The notes below the pieces were generated by a model. That model was not told the DNA's origin, ran no database searches, and saw only the letters and a program-made list of their open reading frames with translations. A stretch of DNA of 64,000 bases from positions 50,136 to 114,135 of the forward strand of contig JAJDVS010000102.1 in assembly GCA_022825945.1 (NCBI GenBank), in the 5' to 3' direction. Position numbers and translations under genes: made by a program. Positions 53,134 to 63,274 of the stretch are shown here, piece by piece. The first letter of the stretch is position 1, and every line of letters begins with the position of its first letter. This DNA comes from Pseudomonadales bacterium. GTDB lineage: Bacteria; Pseudomonadota; Gammaproteobacteria; Pseudomonadales; Pseudohongiellaceae.

Positions 53134-54999
53134 TCAGTCCCAATCGGAATAGGACCAGCCCGCGGTCCAGTCAGAGGTTTCGTCCTTGATGGCGCCGATG
53201 TAATCGACCTGTTCGAAGAACGGGTCATTCGGGATAATGGGCATTACCGCGTTCAGCATATGCCCGTTGATCAGGCCGCTATCGCCGCCGAGGTCGACGT
53301 CTCCCTCCATGCTGCCTGTTTGAGCGTCAAACCATTCTCGAACGTTGAATGGATCGTCATCGTCCATAGAAAAATCGCAACCCATTGCAACTCGCGAGTT
53401 ACTCAACGTCAGGCTTCCGTTCAGGTCCGCGATGCTGCCGCCGGCGGCAGTGAACGTAGCGGCATGGTCGATGTCCACACAGTAGCTTGTACCGAAATTG
53501 CCGATCACGGTGTTGGACAGTTGGGCGGAAGTGCCTTCGCGGAGCCGGAAACCACTCTCATTGCTGTCCGAGGGGCCGGCGCAGGTCATGTTGGAAATAA
53601 CCGCATTTGCCCGCGGCGTAGCATCGTTGTCGTCGCTGTTGCTGTCGGCCTCGATGCAGTGCTCGCTGGCGGCAGTCTGCCGGATGGCGACAAATTGCAT
53701 TTTGCCGTTCCACCCCTGGGTCCAGTCGAGGGCGTCGTCCTCGTTGCCGGTGAGCAGGACGTGCTTGGCGTTGGTGGCGCCGCCGAAGAATTCCACGCCA
53801 TCGTCGGAGTTGTTATGCACCTGGATATAGTCAACCAGGGTGCCGGAACCGGTGCCCTGGAAGGCGATGCCGTTCAACTCGTCTTCCTCGGTGAAATTCT
53901 GGCCGGCGTACTTGACCTGCATGAAAGTCATGACGCCGCTGCTGTCTGCGTCATTGGGAGTGTCGCCGCCACCGTACGTGCCGCTGTTTCCCTCGCCCTC
54001 GGCGGTGCCGCCACTTACGTTCAAGGTTGCGCTGCCATTTAGCACCAGACCGCCCCATTGGCCTGTGGTATCCGGTGTCGCATCTTCTTCGTCTGCATAC
54101 GTGAAGACGACGGGCTTTTCACGGCTGCCGTTGGCGTGAAGTTGGCCGCCGCGGTCGATGATCAGATAGCCCAATCCGCCGCCCGCGGTGGGGGCGTAAA
54201 CGGTAGTGCCGGCGTCGATTGTCAGCTTGACCTTGTCCTCATTCGCGGTAATGTCGTTCTCGCCGATGATGACCTGATCTGCCAGGTAATAGGAAAAATT
54301 CGAAGTCAGATGTGTGTCGCTGGTGACTCGGCCAGACAGGACGCATACATCCTTGCCGCCGAGCATGCCTTCAGATGAGTCTGCCGCCGTGGTATTCGCC
54401 GGGCAACTATCGCCGGCGGCCGCCGCGATGGCCAACTGCGCCGGCGTGCCGTCCGCGTCGGTTTGACTCGCGCCGAGAGTATTGAACGTTACTTGGCTGA
54501 AGTCGCCGTCTACGGCGTAGCCCACGTACGCATCGATCGTCATGCCGGCCATGTTGGCGTCGTTACCGACCATGCCATCGATCAGCGTGATCGATTCGTG
54601 CGCTTCCAGGGTCTTGCTCGTGTAGGCATCCAGGGTTGCGATCCGGACATCCCATGGCACCCAGATTCCACCGGAAATCCTCTGGAACCATGCAGCTTCC
54701 CCGTCTGCTCCCAGACCGGGAATTCGCAGAACGGCGAAGATATCCGCTTCCTCACCAACGTCTGCCTCGTCGGGTTCGATGGTAAAGACCAGGTCGGCGG
54801 GTTCGGACGCGGGCACTTCGGCAAGATAGCTCACGCCGCCGTTGATTGTGGCCCCGGCCGCGAACTTGGCGCCGGAAGTGGCGGGCACGGTGCCGAGTTG
54901 AGTCAGCCCACCATGGCCATCGGCCTGTGCGGCCAGGCTGGCCACGCCAAGCGCAACGCCGGTGGCGAGCGCGGTCATCTTGCTTTGCTTGAATTTCAT
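53134..54999 (-). CDS. exported beta-helix protein, Pho-linked
   Basis: About 621 residues from the ATG at 54999, preceded by AGGAGACGAA. Signal peptide (ALATGVALGVASLAAQA). The N-terminal ~200 residues are beta-rich. From about residue 240 on, the chain shows right-handed parallel beta-helix features: LTIDAGTTVYAPTAGGG, LIIDRGGQLHANGS, a W-G-G-L-V-L-N-G-S turn, and many Asn/Asp-Gly-rich rungs. A Ca2+-binding or surface-associated role is possible. No enzyme motif is clear to me. It lies in front of the Pho-linked receptor and has its own Pho-type repeat. Confidence 0.75.
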   Translation of the reverse strand: MKFKQSKMTALATGVALGVASLAAQADGHGGLTQLGTVPATSGAKFAAGATINGGVSYLAEVPASEPADLVFTIEPDEADVGEEADIFAVLRIPGLGADGEAAWFQRISGGIWVPWDVRIATLDAYTSKTLEAHESITLIDGMVGNDANMAGMTIDAYVGYAVDGDFSQVTFNTLGASQTDADGTPAQLAIAAAAGDSCPANTTAADSSEGMLGGKDVCVLSGRVTSDTHLTSNFSYYLADQVIIGENDITANEDKVKLTIDAGTTVYAPTAGGGLGYLIIDRGGQLHANGSREKPVVFTYADEEDATPDTTGQWGGLVLNGSATLNVSGGTAEGEGNSGTYGGGDTPNDADSSGVMTFMQVKYAGQNFTEEDELNGIAFQGTGSGTLVDYIQVHNNSDDGVEFFGGATNAKHVLLTGNEDDALDWTQGWNGKMQFVAIRQTAASEHCIEADSNSDDNDATPRANAVISNMTCAGPSDSNESGFRLREGTSAQLSNTVIGNFGTSYCVDIDHAATFTAAGGSIADLNGSLTLSNSRVAMGCDFSMDDDDPFNVREWFDAQTGSMEGDVDLGGDSGLINGHMLNAVMPIIPNDPFFEQVDYIGAIKDETSDWTAGWSYSDWD

Positions 55000-55071
55000 T
55001 TCGTCTCCTGGATGCTGTTTGACGCTTGTCGCCAAGCGGTTCACGGGTTGCGTAGTGTCATGCTAATAGCC

Positions 55072-55115
55072 ATTTGTTGCAGTTTGACGGCAAATTTTTT
55101 GCACTTTTGTTACAG
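55072..55115 (-). promoter_or_regulatory. four tandem 11-bp Pho-box-like repeats
   Basis: Read on the minus strand the 44 bp split into CTGTAACAAAA, GTGCAAAAAAT, TTGCCGTCAAA and CTGCAACAAAT, four direct 11-mers of the 7+4 Pho-box pattern. A TAGCAT hexamer at 55060-55065 lies 10 bp beyond the last 7-mer, the usual spacing to a -10 box. It ends 73 bp upstream of the beta-helix start codon. Confidence 0.65.
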
Positions 55116-55151
55116 CTATCCGTGCCTCGTACGCCCGCTGCACTCCTTCCC

Positions 55152-55314
55152 AGGAGCCTGCGCCGCAGGAATTCACGGCTGCAAATCCGCTCCCGTCCAC
55201 GCACCCGGCCGCTCGATTTCGTTGAATATCCACCAATATTCGCCTCAACCAACCGGCCAGGGGCGCGGCGATAGCGAATTTTCGCTTTCGCGAATTCCTG
55301 CGGCGCAGGCTCCC
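55152..55314. repeat. 163-bp foldback element, full copy D
   Basis: Left arm AGGAGCCTGCGCCGCAGG... at 55152-55174 and right arm from 55292, 22 matching bases (the last base differs). Inner arms are kept. Orientation is the same as copies A and B. It lies upstream of the beta-helix Pho repeats and the DUF255 gene. Confidence 0.92.
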
Positions 55315-55418
55315 AGGCCAACGGGGACCAGCGTTTGTGGATTCGGTCGCGGCTGGAGACACCCGGCACTTGGACGTGGCAAGATGGGCGGCTTGTTTTT
55401 TCAATTGATGATTTGGTC

Positions 55419-57737
55419 ATGGATACCGGGCGACAAGACGAATTGGAGCGGCGGCTGCGGGATGCCGAGAGTGCGAAAGAAGGGGGTTACGACAAACGGA
55501 CGGAGCATCTTGAGGAGTCCGGCCGCGCGGTTTTCATCAATCGGTTGATTCTGGAAGATTCGCCCTATCTGCTGCAGCATGCCCACAATCCGGTGGACTG
55601 GTACCCTTGGGGCGAGGAGGCTTTTGCCAGCGCGCGGGATGAACGCAAGCCTGTCTTTCTCTCGATTGGCTACTCCACCTGCCACTGGTGCCATGTGATG
55701 GAAGTGGAAAGCTTCGACAATGTGGAAGTGGCCAAAGTCCTCAACCGGCATTTCATTTCCGTGAAAATGGACCGGGAGCAGTATCCGGATATCGATGAAG
55801 TCTACATGACCGGCGTGCAGTGCATGACCGGGCACGGCGGCTGGCCCATGTCGAACTTTCTCCTGCCCGATGGCCGGCCTTTTTTCGGCGCCACGTATTT
55901 TCCGCCGGGACAGTTCATTGCCCTGCTGCGGCAGGTCCATGACGTGTTCGGCAATCGTCCTGACGAAGTGGAGCGCAGCGCCGCGGGCCTGCACGAGTCG
56001 ATTCAGCAAATACTCGCCGGGCGGCGGGCGCCGTCGCCCCTGCCCCGCGACTTGCCCGCAAGCACTTTGCAGGCGCTGTATCAACGCGAGGACGAGGTGC
56101 GCGGGGGGCTTGCCGGCGCGCCCAAGTTTCCCCAGGAGCCTTTCCTGCTGCTGGCCCTCGATCATGCCGCCCGAAACCGGGACCGGCGCGCCTTCCAATT
56201 CGCCGAACGCTGTCTGCGCCACATGGCAATGGGCGGTATCTACGACCACGTGGGCGGCGGATTTCATCGTTACAGCGTCGATGCCATGTGGCTCGTGCCG
56301 CATTTCGAGAAGATGCTGTACAACCAGTCCCAGTTGGCGATGGCCTTTCTGCAAGCCTGGCAGATCGGCGGCGGCGCATTTTTTCGCCGCACGCTCGAGC
56401 AGACGCTGGATTATGTGCTGCGCGAATTGCAATTGCCCGAAGGCGGCTTCTGTTCGGCCACCGACGCCGACAGCGAGGGCCGCGAAGGCGCTTTCTTCGT
56501 CTGGAGCATGGCCGAACTCGAAGAACTGTTCGACGAAGATGAACTTGCGCTGCTCATCAAACATTACGGCGTGAGCGGGGACGGCAATTTCGAGGGCGAC
56601 AACATCCTGCATCTTTCGGCGCCTTTTCCGGAAGGAGAGGCCGGCGCGGCGCTGGATGCGATTCTGCTGCGTTTGCGCAGGCTGCGGTCAAAACGCGAGC
56701 CGCCCCTGCGCGACGACAAGCTCATTGCCGGCTGGACCGGCGCCATGATTGCCGCGCTCTGCCAGGCGGCCTGGGCGCTGGACCGCCCGGATTGGCTTGA
56801 CGCCGCCGAGCGGGCGGCGAAGCATCTGTGGCAAGCCAATTATTCGGCCAAGAGCGGATTGCGGCGCATCTGGCTGCAAGGCTCGGTTTCCATCGACGGC
56901 CAATTGGAAGACTACGCGAATTTCGCGCTGGCCCTGCTGCAGCTTTCCGATGTAACCGGCAAGGCGGAGTACCTGCGCCAGGCGGCGATACTCATGCGTG
57001 AGGCGCTGATGCGGTTTCTCGATCCGCAAACCAGCGGCTTCCACCTCGCTTCCGAGGCGACCCCGGGCCCGCAACTCGTGCGCTCGCGCAACGCCAGCGA
57101 CGGCGCCCAGATTTCCCCGGTGGCCACCGCACTGGAGAGCCTTATCGGCCTGCACCGCCGTAACGCGCTGCTGCCGGATGAGGATGCCGGCGAGTTTTCC
57201 GCCGAGCGCATTTCCGCCTGCATCGCCGAACTTGCCGCGGCCATCAATGAAAATCCCGCGGGACATCCATCCCTGCTGCGGGCCATCAATGCCTGGGAGT
57301 CCGGCGCTTGCGGGCCGGTCTTGAGCGTTGGTCAAGGCCGGGCGATCATGCTGGCGCGCAGGTCGGAAAGCGAGGAAGGCCGAGTGCTGGAACTGCGCCT
57401 CAGAATCGCGCAAGGGTGGCACATTACCGCGCCGGGGCAAGCTGAAGGCGCATTCGAACCGCTGTCAATCTCCCTTGCCGGGAGCGAAAGCAACTGGCGG
57501 CTCGGGGAAATGCGATGCGGCGGAGAGCGCGGGAGCCTGACCAGTCCCGATGGAAAGGAAGTGGAAATCCTGCAAGGCGAAGTGCAGGCGCGAATCGCGC
57601 TCGCGCCCGCGGGAGAGGCATCAAGCCAAACCCGCCGCACCGATGAATTTGCCGCCTCAGCCGCCGTGCGCCTGCAAGTGCAACTCTGCCATGAAAACTC
57701 CTGCCAACTCCCCGAAACCCTGGAATTCCGTCTGTAA
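55419..57737 (+). CDS. DUF255 / YyaL-type thioredoxin-domain protein
   Basis: About 772 residues from the ATG at 55419 (an open frame starts earlier). [29 protein letters not shown] and the Cys pair [14 protein letters not shown] are the DUF255 signature. The middle and C-terminal parts form an (alpha/alpha)6-barrel-like region ([29 protein letters not shown]), as in YyaL and human SPATA20. The last ~150 residues carry a beta-rich end with [19 protein letters not shown], similar to the C-terminal domain of DsbD-type proteins. There is no signal peptide. Its role is unknown, perhaps disulfide or redox work on folded sugar substrates. Confidence 0.88.
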   Translation: MDTGRQDELERRLRDAESAKEGGYDKRTEHLEESGRAVFINRLILEDSPYLLQHAHNPVDWYPWGEEAFASARDERKPVFLSIGYSTCHWCHVMEVESFDNVEVAKVLNRHFISVKMDREQYPDIDEVYMTGVQCMTGHGGWPMSNFLLPDGRPFFGATYFPPGQFIALLRQVHDVFGNRPDEVERSAAGLHESIQQILAGRRAPSPLPRDLPASTLQALYQREDEVRGGLAGAPKFPQEPFLLLALDHAARNRDRRAFQFAERCLRHMAMGGIYDHVGGGFHRYSVDAMWLVPHFEKMLYNQSQLAMAFLQAWQIGGGAFFRRTLEQTLDYVLRELQLPEGGFCSATDADSEGREGAFFVWSMAELEELFDEDELALLIKHYGVSGDGNFEGDNILHLSAPFPEGEAGAALDAILLRLRRLRSKREPPLRDDKLIAGWTGAMIAALCQAAWALDRPDWLDAAERAAKHLWQANYSAKSGLRRIWLQGSVSIDGQLEDYANFALALLQLSDVTGKAEYLRQAAILMREALMRFLDPQTSGFHLASEATPGPQLVRSRNASDGAQISPVATALESLIGLHRRNALLPDEDAGEFSAERISACIAELAAAINENPAGHPSLLRAINAWESGACGPVLSVGQGRAIMLARRSESEEGRVLELRLRIAQGWHITAPGQAEGAFEPLSISLAGSESNWRLGEMRCGGERGSLTSPDGKEVEILQGEVQARIALAPAGEASSQTRRTDEFAASAAVRLQVQLCHENSCQLPETLEFRL

Positions 57738-57860
57738 GCTACTGTTTTTCAGTGAAACACGGCAATCTTGCACTCAGTTTGAAACTTGCCGCAACAATCG
57801 CATCATGGAAGGCATGCACAATTTCCCAGAATGCAGGTTCCAGGCTGGCGTCACACCAGT

Positions 57861-57938
57861 CGCTCCAGGGGCGGCACGAACAGCCTTATGGAATCCCAAC
57901 GAGATTCTGCGACTGCGCTCCGCGCCGCGCGGAATGGC
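57861..57938. repeat. 80-bp dispersed repeat, copy 3 (inverted)
   Basis: On the plus strand it runs CGCTCCAGGGGCGG ... GAGATTCTGCGACTGCGC ... CGCGCGGAATGGC, the inverse of copies 1 and 2. The gap of 271 bp between the DUF255 and korA genes holds this repeat and no gene that I can support. Confidence 0.8.
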
Positions 57939-58008
57939 GGGGGGGGGTAAGGCCGAATTGCAAATCTGGTAGAATCCCGCCTCTTGCCTTGCCGTTGGGC
58001 GTTTTTCC

Positions 58009-59895
58009 GTGGAATTGACCGAAGAAAAGCTGGACGAGCGTCATCTCGACGCCCGCGAGGTGGTGGATGTCGTGGTGCGTTTCGCCGGAGATTCCGGCGA
58101 CGGCATGCAGTTGACCGGCGCCAGTTTCACCCTGGCGACGGCGCTCTATGGCAACGACCTGTCGACCTTTCCCGATTTTCCCGCCGAAATCCGCGCCCCG
58201 GTGGGTGCGACATTCGGCGTTTCGGCCTTCCAGATCTATTTCGGCTCGGAAGACGTCACCACCGCCGGTGATGCCCTCGATGTGCTCGTGGCGATGAATC
58301 CGGCGGCGCTGGCGACCAATCTGGCCAATGTGGTGGACGGCGGCCTGGTGATCGCGGACCGGGGCGCTTTCACCGCCAAGAACCTGGCCAAGGCCGGTTA
58401 TGCCGCCAATCCGCTGGATGACGGTTCCCTGGCCGGCTACCGGCTGCTCGATATCGACATCTCCGCCCAGGTGCTGGCGGCGATTGAGTCATTCGGGCTG
58501 GGCCACAAGGCGAGCCTGCGCTGCAAGAACATGTGGACCCTGGGCCTGGTCATGTGGCTTTTCGACCGCGACCGCGGCGCCACCGTCAACAATCTCAAGG
58601 CCAAGTTCGCCAAAAGGCCGGAAATCGCCGAGGCCAATATCGCCGCGCTCAATGCCGGCCACGCCTTTGGCGAAACCGCCGAACTGCCCTCGGGGATTCA
58701 TGTTTACAGCGTGCCCCGGGCCCGGTCGGCGCCCGGGCTGTATCGCAACGTCACCGGCACCCAGGCATTGGCCTGGGGGCTGCTCGCGGGGGCCGAATTA
58801 TCCGGCATCGACCTGCTGTTCGCCTCGTATCCGATCACGCCGGCTTCCAACCTCCTGCATGAGTTCTCCAACCGCGGGGATTTCCGCGTCGGCACGTTCC
58901 AGGCCGAAGACGAGATCGCCGCGGTCTGCACCGCGATCGGCGCGTCCTTCGCCGGCTCCCTGGGCGTGACTTCGAGCGCCGGCCCGGGCGTGGCGCTGAA
59001 ATCCGAGGGCATGTCCCTGGCGATTTCCACCGAGTTGCCGCTGGTGGTGATCGACACCCAGCGCGGCGGCCCGTCCACCGGTCTGCCCACCAAGACCGAG
59101 CAATCCGACCTCGACATGGCCCTGTTCGGCCGCCACGGCGATACGCCGCTGCCGGTGATCGCTCCCGCCACGCCGCCGGAATGTTTCGACATGGCCCGGG
59201 AAGCGGTGCGTCTGGCGACGAAATACATGACGCCGGTGATGCTCCTGTCCGACGGTTATCTGGCCAATGCCGCCGAGCGCTGGAGAATTCCCCGGGTGGA
59301 AGATTTCGAACGGACGCCCGTGGAATTCGCCGAGGATGCCGGGGAATTCCGGCCCTCGAGGCGCGACCCGCAAAGCCTGGCGCGAAACTGGGCGCGGCCC
59401 GGCACGCCGGGGCTCGAACATCGCATCGGCGGCATCGAGAGCGACCACGACAGCGGCAATATCTCCTACGAGCCCGCCAACCACCAGCGAATGACCGACC
59501 TGCGACAGGCAAAAATCGCCGGCATCGCCCATGACATTCCCTTGCAGCAAGTCGATCAGGGCGCCGCTTCCGGCAAGCTGGCCGTGGTGGGCTGGGGCTC
59601 CACCTATGGCGCGATTCATCAGGGCGTCAAGCGCGCCAGGGGGGAAGGGTACGATGTTTCCCATATCCATGTGCGCCACCTGTGCCCGCTGCCGCGCAAT
59701 CTCGGCGAACTGCTCGCGGGTTTTGACGCGGTGCTCGTGCCGGAAATGAACACCGGCCAGTTCGCCCGCCTGCTGCGGGCGGAATATCTGCTCGATGTGG
59801 AAAGCCTGGGCAAGGTTTCCGGGCAACCTTTCAAGATCGGCGAAATCCTGGCGGCGATCCACGCCAAATGCCGGGAGGCGGAACCGGCGCAATGA
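58009..59895 (+). CDS. korA: 2-oxoacid:ferredoxin oxidoreductase, fused gamma-alpha subunit
   Basis: 628 residues from a GTG at 58009. The N-terminal gamma-type domain has RFAGDSGDGMQLTGASF, and the alpha domain has LFASYPITPASNLLHEF and SSAGPGVALKSEGM, with a C-terminal AVVGWGSTYGAIHQGV part. Together with KorB it oxidises 2-oxoglutarate (or a related 2-oxoacid) to acyl-CoA with ferredoxin reduction. It overlaps korB by 4 bp (ATGA). Confidence 0.92.
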   Translation: MELTEEKLDERHLDAREVVDVVVRFAGDSGDGMQLTGASFTLATALYGNDLSTFPDFPAEIRAPVGATFGVSAFQIYFGSEDVTTAGDALDVLVAMNPAALATNLANVVDGGLVIADRGAFTAKNLAKAGYAANPLDDGSLAGYRLLDIDISAQVLAAIESFGLGHKASLRCKNMWTLGLVMWLFDRDRGATVNNLKAKFAKRPEIAEANIAALNAGHAFGETAELPSGIHVYSVPRARSAPGLYRNVTGTQALAWGLLAGAELSGIDLLFASYPITPASNLLHEFSNRGDFRVGTFQAEDEIAAVCTAIGASFAGSLGVTSSAGPGVALKSEGMSLAISTELPLVVIDTQRGGPSTGLPTKTEQSDLDMALFGRHGDTPLPVIAPATPPECFDMAREAVRLATKYMTPVMLLSDGYLANAAERWRIPRVEDFERTPVEFAEDAGEFRPSRRDPQSLARNWARPGTPGLEHRIGGIESDHDSGNISYEPANHQRMTDLRQAKIAGIAHDIPLQQVDQGAASGKLAVVGWGSTYGAIHQGVKRARGEGYDVSHIHVRHLCPLPRNLGELLAGFDAVLVPEMNTGQFARLLRAEYLLDVESLGKVSGQPFKIGEILAAIHAKCREAEPAQ

Positions 59896-60878
59896 ACCAG
59901 GCGAACCTGACCCTGAAGGATTTCGCTTCGGACCAGGAAGTGCGCTGGTGCCCGGGCTGCGGCGACTACGCCATCCTGAAAACCGTGCAGAAACTGCTGC
60001 CGACCCTGGGCCGACCCCGGGAAAACCAGGTATTCGTTTCCGGCATCGGCTGCTCCTCGCGCTTCCCCTATTACATGAACACCTACGGATTCCATACCAT
60101 CCACGGCCGGGCGCCCGCGATCGCCACCGGCGTCAAGCTGGCCAATCCGGAACTCGATGTCTGGGTGATCACCGGCGACGGCGACGGCCTGAGCATCGGC
60201 GGCAATCACATGATGCACACCCTGCGCCGCAATCTCGACCTGCAGATTCTGCTGTTCAACAACGAGATCTACGGCCTGACCAAGGGGCAGTATTCGCCGA
60301 CTTCACGGCTGGGAACCCGCTCGCCTTCCTCGCCCGCGGGCTCCATCGACCCGCCCCTGTCTCCCTGCGCCGTGGCGCTCGGCGCCGGCGGGACCTTTAT
60401 CGCCCGCTCCATCGACACCCACGCCAAACACCTGTCGGCGGTCATCGGCGCCGGGCACGCCCACAAGGGAACGGCCTTCATCGAAATCCTGCAGAACTGC
60501 CCGATCTACAACGACGGCATTTTCGAGCCGGTGAAGGACCGCGCCACCGCGCCGGATTTCCGGGTGGAAGTCGAGCACGGCAAGCCCATCGTCTTTGGCG
60601 GGGAAAGGGAAAAGGCGATTCGTCTGGACCGGGAGCGGCTTCGCCTCGAAGTGACCGGCGCGGACGCCGGAGACGTGCTCATCCACGACGAAACCAATCC
60701 GGTCCTCGCGCAACTGCTCGCGGCCATGGGCGGCCCCGGATTTCCCATCGCCGTCGGCGTCCTGTACCGGCGCCGGCAGCCAAGCTTCGACGAAGCATTC
60801 TCCCGCCGCAAGGGCAAGTCGAAAGAAGGCAATCTCGCCGCCCTGCTGCAAAGCGGCAATACCTGGGTGGTTGACTGA
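59892..60878 (+). CDS. korB: 2-oxoacid:ferredoxin oxidoreductase, beta subunit
   Basis: About 328 residues from the ATG at 59892. WCPGCGDYAILKTVQKLL gives the Fe-S-proximal start, and ITGDGDGLSIGGNHMMHTLRRN is the thiamine-diphosphate and Mg2+ site. GLTKGQYSPTS is the following substrate loop. The subunit lacks a separate ferredoxin domain. It is coupled to korA and convergent with the next gene. Confidence 0.93.
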   Translation: MNQANLTLKDFASDQEVRWCPGCGDYAILKTVQKLLPTLGRPRENQVFVSGIGCSSRFPYYMNTYGFHTIHGRAPAIATGVKLANPELDVWVITGDGDGLSIGGNHMMHTLRRNLDLQILLFNNEIYGLTKGQYSPTSRLGTRSPSSPAGSIDPPLSPCAVALGAGGTFIARSIDTHAKHLSAVIGAGHAHKGTAFIEILQNCPIYNDGIFEPVKDRATAPDFRVEVEHGKPIVFGGEREKAIRLDRERLRLEVTGADAGDVLIHDETNPVLAQLLAAMGGPGFPIAVGVLYRRRQPSFDEAFSRRKGKSKEGNLAALLQSGNTWVVD

Positions 60879-60885
60879 GAAAAAA

Positions 60886-63189
60886 TCAGGGAACGCCGTA
60901 GAGCAACTGGCTGAAATCGCCGATGTGGACGCGGTAGTCGCGTACCCCGTCGCCGTTGGCGTCGGTTTCCACGAAGCGGAAGTCGTCGGGCCCGATAGCG
61001 GACTCATCGGGCAATTCGCCCTCGAATGCATAAGCGGGCCGAAACCGCCCCCAATCGGCGATGGTGACCAGCCCGGTGTCGAACCAGTCGGTGGACACTT
61101 CAAGCCCAAGCGATGCCAGCAGATCGTAGAGACTGTCGCTTGCGAACCGGGGCAGGAGGCGTTGCTCGCGGTTACTGTATTCGTTATCCACATATGCGCC
61201 GCCGACAACGATAATCGAATGCTCGGGACTCGCCGGGTTTTCCTCTTTCGGCAATGCAAAAGTCAGTCTGGACGTGCTCGTGTAATGTTCCACCGTACCG
61301 CTTTCGAGGCCAGTGTTCGCAGGATTCGATCCATAGGAAAAACTCGCTGAAATCCTGGAGTCACTGCCGCTCAAGATGATTCCGCCATTCCGGTTGAGTC
61401 TGACCTGGTACCCAAGCGCGCTGGCGTACCCCGCGAAACTGACGATATTCATCGATGCCGGAACCAGCGTTATTGCCAGGCCCCGCGCAATAACCAAGGC
61501 GCTGCCGTCTTCCAACACGAATAGCCCGTCCGGAATTTCGGTGGAAACGACCTTGACGCTTGCCGCATTTACGGCGAAGTACTCGTCTCCCGTTCGAATC
61601 GCCGTATACAGCAGTTCTTCCACATAGCCGGTTTCCGCGGCGCCGCCGAAAGCCCCGTCAATTAAACGCGAAACGCTCAGGTAAACCTCTTCCCCGGATT
61701 CCACGGTTGCCAATCCGATCATATCGGTGTCGGCAAACTCGGCAAGATCTTCCATGAGCAAATCAACCCCGGATTCATCGAGGCCGGCCTGCATGAGTCT
61801 CCACGGCACTTCCTGATCGAAACGCAGAATTGTGGACCGGAAACCTTCGGACGATCCCCGCAGGAGACCTCGTTTGCCCATCCAGTTGCTTGCGAGCTCG
61901 ATTCCGGTCGCGCCAATCAGGGTTTGCAGCAGTTTCCTGTCTGATTTCAGTCGCGTGGAGAATTCGATTTCGTCCGATAAGGAAAGTCGGGAATTCCGGT
62001 CGGTTGAAATCGATGCAAGAAAGGCGTCAAAAGCGCCTTGCGGAATCTTCGAGATATTTTCGAACTCGTTTTCGTCAAAAGAACGACCATACACCGAAAA
62101 CACGAACTCTCCGACGGCTTCCAGAAAATCCCCGGCGACTTCCAGGTTGGCCGTTCCCTCCCGCGAGGAAATCCATGCCGATGTGAGTTCTCCGCAACTG
62201 TCCAGAAACCGGGTTATTTCCTCATCGAAGGCCAGCCGCGCTTTTGGATTATCGCGCGAAGTCATGCTGGGTAGAGGAAATGGCCTGAACTGGCGAATGG
62301 CGCCATAAGCGGTTCGCACTGCCGTCGCCAATTCTTCTTCGGCGGAGAGTAACCCGGCGCTGGCCAGCCGGGTTGAAATCTCTATCTGTTTTCTGGAACT
62401 TTCCAGCAGGGCTTGCGCTTCCTCCGGCATTACGCCCCCTTCGTTCATGTCCTCTATCGCTTCCGAACTTTCGTGGATCAATCTTCGCAGTTCGCGGAGT
62501 TCAGCGCTTGTCGGTGTTGCCATTCCGACCTGGTCAAGCAGATCTCTCGTCGCCGCCGCTATTTCTCCATTCATGGACTGCGGGCCGTCATTGTCCAGCA
62601 CGGTTACGGATGCACGGTCGGGATTTGAATAGATGACTTCTTCCGCATACGGATTTTCTCGCGGGGGACACAAGGCAATCGACGATTCGCAGGCCGCATC
62701 CGCCGAATAGCCGATGCCCGGACCGATGCTTACGGTCAGTGTGTGCAGCGGCCGATCTTCGTCGTCGTCCAGGGTTGGCACAAGCAGAGCGAATTCCCCC
62801 GATTCTCCGATGGTGGCCTGAATTGTGGATTCGTCGAGGTCGTGAACTTCATGCTCCAGCATTCTCGGGTCGCTGGGGTCCCGGCTGGTTGTCGCTCTGT
62901 AATAGGATAAATGCAAATCGACCACGAGATTGGCGGCGGGTTTTGGCTCGGCCGTCAGAACGAACTCCGCATCCTCGCCTTCGGAGACAAAACCGTTCCC
63001 GCTGCGCCAGATGCTGACCGCGGGAAGCTTGCCATCTTCGGAATTGCCGGTCTGGGCGATCGAATTCTGGATAAAGACGAATGTCATGCAAACCGCGAGC
63101 ATGGGACATCGCCAGCTTTTGCCGCTGCGCACAATGGAAAGTTGGCTTGGTAACGCCTGCAAAAACAGCAATTTTCCCCGAGGCTTCAT
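60886..63189 (-). CDS. large exported protein of unknown function with a Calx-beta-like region
   Basis: About 767 residues from the ATG at 63189 (the open frame runs to 63354; upstream Met codons are possible). A hydrophobic stretch (WRCPMLAVCMTFVFIQNSIAQ) makes a signal or anchor. The first part, VSEGEDAEFVLTAEPKPAANLVVDLHL ... ATIGESGEFALLVPTLDDD, matches the Calx-beta pattern. A long helical middle follows, and the C-terminus has a DANGDGVRDYRVHIGDF EF-hand-like Ca2+ loop. I do not recognise the whole protein. It is convergent with korB. Confidence 0.7.
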   Translation of the reverse strand: MKPRGKLLFLQALPSQLSIVRSGKSWRCPMLAVCMTFVFIQNSIAQTGNSEDGKLPAVSIWRSGNGFVSEGEDAEFVLTAEPKPAANLVVDLHLSYYRATTSRDPSDPRMLEHEVHDLDESTIQATIGESGEFALLVPTLDDDEDRPLHTLTVSIGPGIGYSADAACESSIALCPPRENPYAEEVIYSNPDRASVTVLDNDGPQSMNGEIAAATRDLLDQVGMATPTSAELRELRRLIHESSEAIEDMNEGGVMPEEAQALLESSRKQIEISTRLASAGLLSAEEELATAVRTAYGAIRQFRPFPLPSMTSRDNPKARLAFDEEITRFLDSCGELTSAWISSREGTANLEVAGDFLEAVGEFVFSVYGRSFDENEFENISKIPQGAFDAFLASISTDRNSRLSLSDEIEFSTRLKSDRKLLQTLIGATGIELASNWMGKRGLLRGSSEGFRSTILRFDQEVPWRLMQAGLDESGVDLLMEDLAEFADTDMIGLATVESGEEVYLSVSRLIDGAFGGAAETGYVEELLYTAIRTGDEYFAVNAASVKVVSTEIPDGLFVLEDGSALVIARGLAITLVPASMNIVSFAGYASALGYQVRLNRNGGIILSGSDSRISASFSYGSNPANTGLESGTVEHYTSTSRLTFALPKEENPASPEHSIIVVGGAYVDNEYSNREQRLLPRFASDSLYDLLASLGLEVSTDWFDTGLVTIADWGRFRPAYAFEGELPDESAIGPDDFRFVETDANGDGVRDYRVHIGDFSQLLYGVP

Positions 63190-63274
63190 GAAACTTCCGG
63201 CAACCTGCATACGGTGGGCACAGGCAGCCATTGTTGCGGGAATCCATGACGACCGCAATGGTTGGTCTCGCCAG

